DNA from: Pseudomonas sp. CCC3.1
Lineage (GTDB): Bacteria > Pseudomonadota > Gammaproteobacteria > Pseudomonadales > Pseudomonadaceae
Direction of reading: 5' to 3'
Assembly: GCF_034347405.1 (NCBI RefSeq)
Contig: NZ_CP133778.1
Coordinates: forward strand, 248,001-312,000
Length of the DNA stretch: 64,000 nucleotides
The notes beneath the pieces are model-generated. The model worked only from the letters and a program-made list of their open reading frames with translations, had not been told where the DNA came from and did no database searches. Positions 44,465-51,098 of this stretch are shown here, piece after piece. Every line of letters starts with the position of its first letter. Position 1 is the first letter of the stretch. The position numbers were made by a program, and so were the translations under genes.

Positions 44465-46903
44465 ATGACGAATGACCAACCATCTCAAACTTCAAGACGC
44501 TCAATGAGCACTATCGCGAGGGTACTCTTTTCCCTATTTGTATTTGCCGTGGCACTAGCTTTGATTTATGGCGGGGTCAAACTAGTGGCGCTGGACGGGT
44601 CAAGTTATTACTTGATCGCAGGCTTGACTTATCTCGTACTGGCGGCACTATTTCTGTTTCGCAAGCGTTCGGGTATTACTCTCTCTGTTGCCATATTCCT
44701 TGCGACCTGTGCCTGGGCCTTTTATGAAGTGGGTCAGTTCAGCTATTGGGAACTGCTTCCACGCTTGGTCATTCCTGCCATCATCCTGACACTCAGCCTG
44801 TGGGTCGGCGCCGCATTGCCGGACACGTCCTTGAGCACCCGGCGCGCCGCTAACCGGTTCGGGTTTGCCGTATTCCTGGCACTGGTCGCGACATTTATTG
44901 CTGCGTTCTACCCGCACGGCGGGATCTCGAACCCGGTCGCCGCCACTGACGCACCCAAGGCAGAAGAGCCCTCCAACGTCCCTGAAAACTGGGAGTTCTT
45001 TGGGCGTAATGCCTCGGGAACACGGTTTGCTCCTTACACGCAAATCACCTCGGACAACGTCAAGGACCTGCAGGTTGCCTGGACCTACAGAACAGGTCGT
45101 CGCACCACAGGTGCCGGCGCGGGTGTAGATGAAAATACACCGTTGCAGATCGGCAATGTTCTGTACTCGTGCACACCGGAAAACCTGATTACCGCCCTGG
45201 ACGGTGATACCGGGACCCCGCTCTGGAAATTCGATCCCAAAGCCAAAAGCGAAGAGCACGTGACTTGCCGCGGCGTGGGTTATTACGACATCGATAAAGA
45301 CGACAGCCTAAGCGCTGAAGTCAAGGCGTCATATGGCAATGAGCAGCAGTGCCGCCAGCGTATACTGGTGTCGTCTGTGGATGCCCGTTTGTTTGCGGTT
45401 GATGCGCATACCGGCACCCTGTGCCCGAGCTTTGGCGACAACGGTTATGTCGATCTCAAGAAAGGCATGGGCCCGACTGAAAACAGCAAGCGCTATCACC
45501 CCACCTCGCTGCCGGTTGTCATGGGCCACCTCACCGTGGTCGGCGGCTGGGTACGGGACATTGTGGCGGGCGAACCTTCCGGTGCCGTACGCGCATTCGA
45601 CGTTCTGACAGGTGCGTTGGTGTGGGCCTGGGATGTAGGTGCACCCGAGGGCAAGAACGCAGTGGCAGACGATCATCAGTTCGCTCTGGAGACGCCTAAC
45701 GTCTGGACAATTCCGACCTACGATAAAGAGTTGAATCTGGTCTACCTGCCTACGGGCAATGGCCCGCCCGACTACTGGGGTGGTGATCGCAACCAGGTTA
45801 AAGAGAAGTTTGGTACGGCCGTTGTTGCAGTCGATGCATCAACCGGTAAAGCCAAATGGGTTTATCAGATCGTTCACCACGACGTCTGGGACTATGACCT
45901 GCCTTCGCAGCCTGTGCTCTATGACATCAAAAACGCCCAGGGCGAGAAGACTCCGGTCTTGATCCAGACCAGCAAGACAGGCAACATTTTTGTGCTGGAT
46001 CGCCGTACCGGCAAGCCGGTTACAGAAGTTGAAGAGCGTGCGGTTCCTACCTCTCCAGCAGCAGAAGGCGAGCACCTGTCGCCTACCCAACCGTTCTCGG
46101 TCGGGATGCCGACCATTGGTGTCGACCCGCTGACCGAGAAGTCGATGTGGGGCGTGACAACTTTCGACCAACTGTATTGCCGGATCATGTTCAAAGACTC
46201 CGTCTACCTGGGTCCGTTTACACCGCCAAGTGAAAAACCGTACATCGAATGGCCTGGCTTGCTGGGCGGTATGAACTGGGGTGGTATCTCCATCGACGAA
46301 AACACCGGCATGATGTTCGTCAATGACATGCGCATGCCGCTGCGGATGTCACTAGTCAAAAAGGAAGACACCAAGAAGTTCAACGTGTCGACCGATGAAG
46401 TCCCGGGTTTCATGGGAACCATTCGCCCACAAGTCGCCGGTATCTATGGCGGGGTGAAAATCGACATTCTGCAGTCGCCACTGGGCGTACCGTGCAACAC
46501 ACCTCCCTTCGGCAGCATGAGCGCCATTGACCTCAACACCCAGAAACTGGTCTGGCAGGTTCCGTTGGGCACCGTCCAGGACACTGGCCCTCTGGGGATC
46601 AAAACGCACATGCCAATCCCGCTGGGCATGCCAACACTGGGTGGCCCGACCTCAACGGCATCTGGCCTGGTGTTCTTCGCCGGCACCCAGGACTACTACC
46701 TGCGAGCGCTGGATTCGGCCACCGGTAAAGAAGTCTGGAAAGCCCGCCTGCCGGTTGGCGCGGTTGCAGCCCCGCTGATCTACAAATCACCCAATACCGG
46801 GAAGCAGTACGTAGTCATCTCCGCAGGTGGCATGAGCCACTCGCCTGATGTCGGTGACTACATCATTGCCTATGCATTGCCGGACAGCATCATCCAGAAA
46901 TAA
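44465..46903 (+). CDS. gcd: Membrane-bound PQQ glucose dehydrogenase
   Basis: An 812-aa quinoprotein. Five membrane segments lie in residues 15-155, followed by a periplasmic eight-bladed PQQ propeller (NWEFFGRNASGTRFAPYTQI, TGRRTTGAG, CTPENLITALDGDTG, VHHDVWDYDLPSQPVLYD, ISAGGMSHSPDVGDYIIAY). It oxidises glucose to gluconolactone and passes electrons to ubiquinone. Length is normal for Gcd. ATG 44504 (MSTIARVL) is an alternative start. PQQ synthesis genes are not in the window. A terminator follows. Confidence 0.95.
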   Translation: MTNDQPSQTSRRSMSTIARVLFSLFVFAVALALIYGGVKLVALDGSSYYLIAGLTYLVLAALFLFRKRSGITLSVAIFLATCAWAFYEVGQFSYWELLPRLVIPAIILTLSLWVGAALPDTSLSTRRAANRFGFAVFLALVATFIAAFYPHGGISNPVAATDAPKAEEPSNVPENWEFFGRNASGTRFAPYTQITSDNVKDLQVAWTYRTGRRTTGAGAGVDENTPLQIGNVLYSCTPENLITALDGDTGTPLWKFDPKAKSEEHVTCRGVGYYDIDKDDSLSAEVKASYGNEQQCRQRILVSSVDARLFAVDAHTGTLCPSFGDNGYVDLKKGMGPTENSKRYHPTSLPVVMGHLTVVGGWVRDIVAGEPSGAVRAFDVLTGALVWAWDVGAPEGKNAVADDHQFALETPNVWTIPTYDKELNLVYLPTGNGPPDYWGGDRNQVKEKFGTAVVAVDASTGKAKWVYQIVHHDVWDYDLPSQPVLYDIKNAQGEKTPVLIQTSKTGNIFVLDRRTGKPVTEVEERAVPTSPAAEGEHLSPTQPFSVGMPTIGVDPLTEKSMWGVTTFDQLYCRIMFKDSVYLGPFTPPSEKPYIEWPGLLGGMNWGGISIDENTGMMFVNDMRMPLRMSLVKKEDTKKFNVSTDEVPGFMGTIRPQVAGIYGGVKIDILQSPLGVPCNTPPFGSMSAIDLNTQKLVWQVPLGTVQDTGPLGIKTHMPIPLGMPTLGGPTSTASGLVFFAGTQDYYLRALDSATGKEVWKARLPVGAVAAPLIYKSPNTGKQYVVISAGGMSHSPDVGDYIIAYALPDSIIQK

Positions 46904-46929
46904 CCTCTTAATTGACGTTAACTCAAATG

Positions 46930-46961
46930 GCCCGCCTGCTCTCCAACAGGTGGGCTTTTTT
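46930..46961 (+). terminator. Rho-independent terminator after gcd
   Basis: GCCCGCCTG (46930-46938) pairs with CAGGTGGGC (46947-46955) with one G-T pair and is followed by TTTTTT. Confidence 0.85.
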
Positions 46962-47069
46962 GTTCTATACCAGTTGTTGTTCGGCTTCGGCCTAAATAAC
47001 GCATTAAATTTTGTGCTTGTTACGAGAAGAGGACTTCGACTGATCTCATAGGTCCGGTAGTCTGCTTTC

Positions 47070-47236
47070 GGCCCAGGCTGTGTAAAAACGTTTTTCGGTG
47101 CGAAAGTTACTCAAAACCAGACTGGAAACCGCGCTTCTACCCCAAATCCACATCTGCTGATGTGCTGATGAATTTCAGATTTAACGCAGAAGCGCGCACT
47201 TCGAATTTGGCGACTCGTTTTTACACACTCTGGGCC
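47070..47236. mobile_element. MITE of 167 bp related to the IS1182-like element
   Basis: Both ends carry 21-bp inverted repeats of the type GGCCCAG..TGTGTAAAAACG; the right one is the exact complement of the left end of the truncated IS1182-like element at 35979. There is no reading frame inside. It is a non-autonomous derivative that such a transposase could move. Confidence 0.7.
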
Positions 47237-47298
47237 ATAAGCAGTCGCTCAAATGTTTCTACGAAACCAGGGGCGATTCAATCCGAATGAATCGCCCC
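47231..47298. repeat. 50-bp interspersed repeat, copy 3, with terminator-like hairpin
   Basis: Bases 47231-47280 are the third copy of the 50-bp unit and overlap the MITE end by 6 bp. Its end (GGGGCGATTCA, 47270-47280) pairs perfectly with 47288-47298 to form an 11-bp stem with a 7-nt loop, which the other two copies do not have. Confidence 0.6.
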
Positions 47299-47865
47299 TT
47301 GATTGTAGGCATACCCAATCGTCCGCTTTTGGCCGGTTTCTGCCCCCTCACAAAGGGCCGCTATGGGTCGATTCTGTTGAAAAAATCGGATTTTCAGCTC
47401 GCCGGAGCTCAGGCAGGACCACCACCGGAGAACCTAATAACCACATTGAGTGGTTTCTCGGCCCTTCGTTGACCTTTGCTGCTCTGTTAATGGGTTAGTT
47501 TGAGGTTTTTGCTTCGTGCAGGCGCACCTATCCCGTAGAAGGTGGCCCTTGAGATGCAAGTTTGGCCAGACGTCGCAGGTTCTGTACCGCATCCTCTCAA
47601 TATTGATGGTGTTGTAAATGATTGACTGCGCCAGTTGCTCCTCGGCCTTACTGAATCTGATGCCCTCGCCGAGAATCCCTCGGGCCAGACCTGAGGCCGC
47701 TCCTCAAAGGTCGTGGCTTGAATCGATTGCTGCGGGTGAGTGCGTAGTCTTCAGGCCAAGTCAAGCGTCGATCCCCGTTATCTATCCCAAGCCCGGAATG
47801 TCAGGCATTATCGCGCCAGATCGCTTTGGCGATTTGCCAGTGGACTAGGTTAGGCGGGGGGTAAG
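47299..47865. other. 570-bp gap with repeat ends and a possible degenerate gene
   Basis: CAATCGTCCGCTTTTGGCCG (47310-47329) recurs in complement near 14560-14580. A half MITE end lies at 47375-47395. On the minus strand, 47530-47700 reads in two broken frames (AEEQLAQSIIYNTINIE, then AVQNLRRLAKLASQG), possibly a decayed gene I cannot name. Confidence 0.35.
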
Positions 47866-48669
47866 GTGAAGGACTCATTTTCAAGGCGTCACGGTTTCTC
47901 GCAGGTCGATGAAGCCGAAATCACTGTCCGGGAAGACGCACCGCAAGCGCTGCAGGAGTATCTGATTCAATTGAGCTACGAATGTGGTCTCAAGCCATCA
48001 GACCTGCGCCAAATAATCTGCCAGACATTGAAGGTCTTGCCCGACAAACAGAACTGGAGTGAGAGGCCCAATATCCACGAGGAAAACGTTCGGCGGCTTG
48101 AGCAGTGCAAGTGGTTCAAGGTGTATGACGTCATTGAGCGGCTCGATGATTACCTCGGCAACCGTAACTATGACTCTGGCGTGTACGAGCACTTCACTAC
48201 TGAGCTGAACGAGTTCTTTATAGAGCACGGCATAGGGTGGAAGCTGCTGGAAGGTCGCATCGAAATCCGTGGTTCTGAATCCTTTGAGCAGGTTTTGACC
48301 TCGGCGAAAGAAACTGAGCATCAACATGGGCACGTCACGGCCAGCAAGGAATTGCACCAGGCGATTGCTGATCTCTCACGCCGACCGTCTCCAGACCCGA
48401 CGGGGGCAATACAGCATGCCATGGCTTCGCTGGAGTGTGTCGCTCGGCAGGTCACTGGTGACCAACAAGCGACCCTCGGGAAGATCATGAATGATTCCCG
48501 AACTCTGATTCCAGCGCCATTGGATCAGGCTGTCATCAAAACCTGGGCGTATGCCTCGGAGTTCGGGCGGCACATCCAAGAGGGGCGTGAGCCGTCTTTC
48601 GAAGACGCAGAGCTCGTAGTTGGCCTGTGCGCCTCGGTCAGCAGCTATTTGATCAAGAAATCGAAGTGA
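47866..48669 (+). CDS. AbiJ-NTD4 domain protein, putative abortive-infection component
   Basis: A 267-aa protein starting at GTG. The N-terminal half carries the AbiJ-NTD4 pattern (FSRRHGFSQVDEAEITVRED, LRQIICQTLKVLPDKQNWSE, WFKVYDVIERL, FFIEHGIGWKLLEGRIEIRG). The C-terminal half (AIQHAMASLECVARQVTGD, TWAYASEFGRHIQEGREPSF) is a helical domain common to Abi-like proteins. The domain is linked to phage defence by family membership; the mechanism is unknown. It lies 2 kb from the gin operon with other defence-type genes. Confidence 0.8.
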   Translation: MKDSFSRRHGFSQVDEAEITVREDAPQALQEYLIQLSYECGLKPSDLRQIICQTLKVLPDKQNWSERPNIHEENVRRLEQCKWFKVYDVIERLDDYLGNRNYDSGVYEHFTTELNEFFIEHGIGWKLLEGRIEIRGSESFEQVLTSAKETEHQHGHVTASKELHQAIADLSRRPSPDPTGAIQHAMASLECVARQVTGDQQATLGKIMNDSRTLIPAPLDQAVIKTWAYASEFGRHIQEGREPSFEDAELVVGLCASVSSYLIKKSK

Positions 48670-48687
48670 CTTAAGAGGGCTCACAAG

Positions 48688-48807
48688 ATGATCTGGGAGA
48701 GCTGGTACTGGAAACAACCGCTGCTAGAGATGGCAGATCGTCTTGAGCACCTCAAAACGGCCAGTGCCCTGTCTGATGAAGAACTTGCCCAGGTGGAACG
48801 CAAGTGA
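48688..48807 (+). CDS. Small 39-aa gene after the AbiJ-NTD4 gene
   Basis: ATG preceded by AAGAGGG opens a frame MIWESWYWKQPLLEMADRLE, then HLKTASALSDEELAQVERK. The composition is protein-like and it starts 18 bp after the defence gene. The abrupt end may mean it is the 5-prime remnant of a longer gene. Function unknown. Confidence 0.5.
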   Translation: MIWESWYWKQPLLEMADRLEHLKTASALSDEELAQVERK

Positions 48808-49064
48808 TGGAGGGAGGCGCGGAGGCGTTCGAGCGACGCTATCAACGCTTGGGGGAGAGGTCTGATTAGGACTGACCATCGGGCGAGCGTTGCTCTGGTG
48901 AATGCGATAAGGACTCGGCAATGACGAAGGGATGGGGAATCCCATAGGACTTTGAAATAAATGTTAGGGCTATGCGTTTGCCGGCTGCCACAGTCGGTCA
49001 TCATAGACAAGCCGAGTTCAGGATTCGACAACACCTCCACAGGGCAACGCCAATCATAAGGATG

Positions 49065-49331
49065 TTAGACGTAAACGCCATGTTCAATCTGATTCAATAA
49101 CCTATCCACATCTTCATAACCTAAACGCGTCGACAACATATCGCATGGGACTTGCCATCCTAGCCCGTAGGCCGGATCACGCAACCAGCGTTCGGCATGC
49201 TTGCGCGTTCCAAATACCCGCGTTGCTATCATCAGAACCTGCTCGGACCGCCCCGCGAAGCACCTGTGAACCATGCTCCAGCACGCAATTGGGGCGCTAG
49301 GGCTTAACGCAACTATCTGCAAATCATTCAT
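49065..49331 (-). CDS. MbcA/ParS/Xre-type antitoxin, orphan
   Basis: An 88-aa protein whose second half (VFGTRKHAERWLRDPAYGLG, VDRLLNQIEHGVYV) is the DUF2384 toxin-binding domain of Xre/MbcA/ParS antitoxins. The usual N-terminal helix-turn-helix is not apparent and no RES-domain toxin follows on either side. The gene follows a 55-aa basic protein gene by 26 bp. It may be a decayed antitoxin or an anti-toxin guard against incoming systems. Confidence 0.75.
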   Translation of the reverse strand: MNDLQIVALSPSAPIACWSMVHRCFAGRSEQVLMIATRVFGTRKHAERWLRDPAYGLGWQVPCDMLSTRLGYEDVDRLLNQIEHGVYV

Positions 49332-49357
49332 AGATTACATCTCGAAGATGTCACCGT

Positions 49358-49525
49358 TTAACCGCACAGCCTGCCAATCGGTTCTATTTCCCTACCTTTC
49401 TGCACGGCGATTTCGAGTAACCTCCCTCGTTTTTCAGACCTCTTCTGTAGCAGCTCTCGGGCTTCCGCTTCCATTTGAGCGGCATCATGCCATTTACGGG
49501 TTTTGATTTTGCGCCGGCCTTTCAT
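49358..49525 (-). CDS. Small basic 55-aa protein upstream of the antitoxin
   Basis: ATG preceded by GAGGAGATGGA opens a frame starting MKGRRKIKTRKWHD and ending EIEPIGRLCG. It is strongly basic with a long predicted helix. No family recognised. It shares an apparent operon with the orphan antitoxin and may supply the DNA-binding function the antitoxin lacks. Inference only. Confidence 0.6.
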   Translation of the reverse strand: MKGRRKIKTRKWHDAAQMEAEARELLQKRSEKRGRLLEIAVQKGREIEPIGRLCG

Positions 49526-49542
49526 TCCATCTCCTCAATGTC

Positions 49543-49555
49543 AGTAATCATTACT
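49543..49555. promoter_or_regulatory. Palindrome AGTAATCATTACT upstream of the antitoxin operon
   Basis: A perfect 6+1+6 palindrome 18 bp upstream of the 55-aa gene start, in the promoter position, as expected for an autoregulated toxin-antitoxin-type operon. Confidence 0.5.
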
Positions 49556-49672
49556 ATCAGCAGCCGCCGAATTACGCACCGCGCACCATAGTCACACCGC
49601 ACAGGATAGCTCAGCCCTTGCTGCGGCCCATGCGAGTGATGGTAGGGCCGGAAGCGCCCACACCAAGACAGC

Positions 49673-49957
49673 TTATCGGGGTGAAGGCCCAATAATTTCC
49701 GTTCGAATTCGATCCATCATTGAGTCCAGCGTGACGGTTTCGTCCATAAAAAGGTAACACTGCGTCAAAATCGTCAAAGGATGTACACCCATGGCAGCGG
49801 CCAGCGCTTGAACCATTTCAAGCGTAGGGCCCTTTCCGCCGCCTTCCAATTGGCTCAGGTAAGTCTGGCTGCTATGCCCCGCGAAGTCTTCCTGGCTGAG
49901 ATGACGAGACTTCCTCATCTGTCTCAACGCCTTACCAAATGCCTGTTTCAGCTCCAT
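49673..49957 (-). CDS. XRE-family helix-turn-helix regulator
   Basis: A 94-aa single-domain regulator with a Cro/CI-type HTH (FGKALRQMRKSRHLSQEDFA, SQTYLSQLEGGGKGPTLEMV) and a short C-terminal helix. I start it at MELKQAFGKAL because GGGAATG lies eight bases before that ATG; the frame is open to 50008. It is divergent from the 151-aa unknown gene, and a palindrome lies between them. Confidence 0.85.
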   Translation of the reverse strand: MELKQAFGKALRQMRKSRHLSQEDFAGHSSQTYLSQLEGGGKGPTLEMVQALAAAMGVHPLTILTQCYLFMDETVTLDSMMDRIRTEIIGPSPR

Positions 49958-50010
49958 TTTTTTCATTCCCATAAAAGGAATGATGAAGCCGTCTTGAACG
50001 TCAGACATCC

Positions 50011-50026
50011 ATTAACTATTGTTAAT
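50011..50026. promoter_or_regulatory. Palindromic operator ATTAACTATTGTTAAT
   Basis: A perfect 6-bp inverted repeat with a 4-nt spacer between the divergent XRE (49957) and unknown (50045) genes. XRE regulators bind such sites, so control of both genes is likely. Confidence 0.6.
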
Positions 50027-50044
50027 ATTTTTGGGGTTTTTTCA

Positions 50045-50500
50045 ATGTTCAAAACGTATAGACATGCAGAGCTCAGCCCTGCAGCCGTTTTCGGTGGTGG
50101 CGTCGCCAGCTACTGGCAGTTCGTTGAGCTGGAGGTACACCATCCCTGGTTCTACATCGAATTGGTGAGGGATTATGGCGACGACATCGTGGGCAGCATG
50201 TTGATGGTCCCAACGGTGCCGATACTTCAACAGATGCTTTCGGAGTTGGATGAACGCTCATGGTTCGGCCAAGCACACCTGATGTCTCCTGGCCATCTAC
50301 GAGGAGGTGACAACTGGAAAATGGAGCCACTGATTGAGGTAGGTGTTGCTCAAGACAATAAAGGTGAGGTCGAAGGGTATCTGTTCAAGGTTGCGGGAGG
50401 AGTCAGTTACAGCACCCACCACTCACGCGATCACAGCAACCTAAAAGTGACTGAGATAATTTTCTCCGCAGATCGCGATTTGCGAGCTTATGGAGGGTAA
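50045..50500 (+). CDS. Unknown 151-aa protein paired with the XRE regulator
   Basis: ATG 50045 gives a product beginning MFKTYRHAELSPAAVFGGGV. It has no signal peptide or membrane segment; the sequence SYWQFVELEVHHPWFYIELV looks like a compact soluble domain. The same frame stays open after its TAA (50498-50500) to 50713, see the separate entry. I do not recognise the family. Its divergent XRE partner and place beside the recombinase operon suggest a regulated accessory or defence gene. Confidence 0.65.
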   Translation: MFKTYRHAELSPAAVFGGGVASYWQFVELEVHHPWFYIELVRDYGDDIVGSMLMVPTVPILQQMLSELDERSWFGQAHLMSPGHLRGGDNWKMEPLIEVGVAQDNKGEVEGYLFKVAGGVSYSTHHSRDHSNLKVTEIIFSADRDLRAYGG

Positions 50501-50713
50501 CAGTCCTTAGCAGCCGGCCACGAATCAGGAATCTCTTGGGAGGGGGCTGATTGCTATAAAGTTTCTTGGGCAGGAGACATCGTGACGGTAACTGTTGGTC
50601 GACACTACGAGGTCGTTGACCAAACGACAGATGTGAAGATGGTCAACTCCAAGTCAGCTGGAATGCGAACGGCTGGTCAGTACGCGCTATTGCGCAATCA
50701 TGTCTTCTTTTGA
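50501..50713 (+). other. In-frame continuation after the stop of the 151-aa gene
   Basis: After the TAA the same frame runs 70 codons without a stop (SLAAGHESGISWEGADCYKV, TVTVGRHYEVVDQTTDVKMV, ending ALLRNHVFF). An internal GTG at 50582 has GGAG upstream. The sequence is protein-like, so the TAA may be a nonsense mutation splitting a 221-aa gene, or this may be a separate small gene. It overlaps the end of ginD by 16 bp on the opposite strand. Confidence 0.4.
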
Positions 50714-51096
50714 AGCTGTGAAACCGGCCGCTCCAACATTGATTGCGTTAGCCCATGCATATCGGCATTGGCTTGCCAGATCAAAAAACGGCTATGCATA
50801 TCTCGAACAGCAGCTAACAGCTTCTGATTGTTTGCTGTCAGTTTCTCAATGTGCTCGTTGGCTGCCTGAATATCGCTAATCCAGCCCGGTTTCAGCTTCT
50901 GAGCCTTCAATGCCGCCTTGCAATTCTTCATCGCTAAATCCACGGCAGGTAGATTCATCAGGGACTGGCGAGCACGACTGATACCCAGTTTTTCTTTGCA
51001 GGCCTCAACGAGCAAAGGCCAGGTCAGCTTCGGCTCTGACCATTCCTCAATCAGCTTAATGATGCGTTTCTCATCCTTTGGCGTTAAATGCCCCAT
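50698..51096 (-). CDS. ginD: Small helical protein of the gin recombinase operon
   Basis: A 132-aa mostly helical, basic protein with a coiled-coil stretch (ANEHIEKLTANNQKLLAAVR). It ends the four-gene leftward operon and starts 2 bp after ginC. In GInts the fourth gene encodes a small putative helix-loop-helix protein required for integration and excision. Size and position fit; TnpC of Tn554 is an analogous small partner. Confidence 0.75.
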   Translation of the reverse strand: MGHLTPKDEKRIIKLIEEWSEPKLTWPLLVEACKEKLGISRARQSLMNLPAVDLAMKNCKAALKAQKLKPGWISDIQAANEHIEKLTANNQKLLAAVRDMHSRFLIWQANADMHGLTQSMLERPVSQLQKKT

Positions 51097-51098
51097 CG

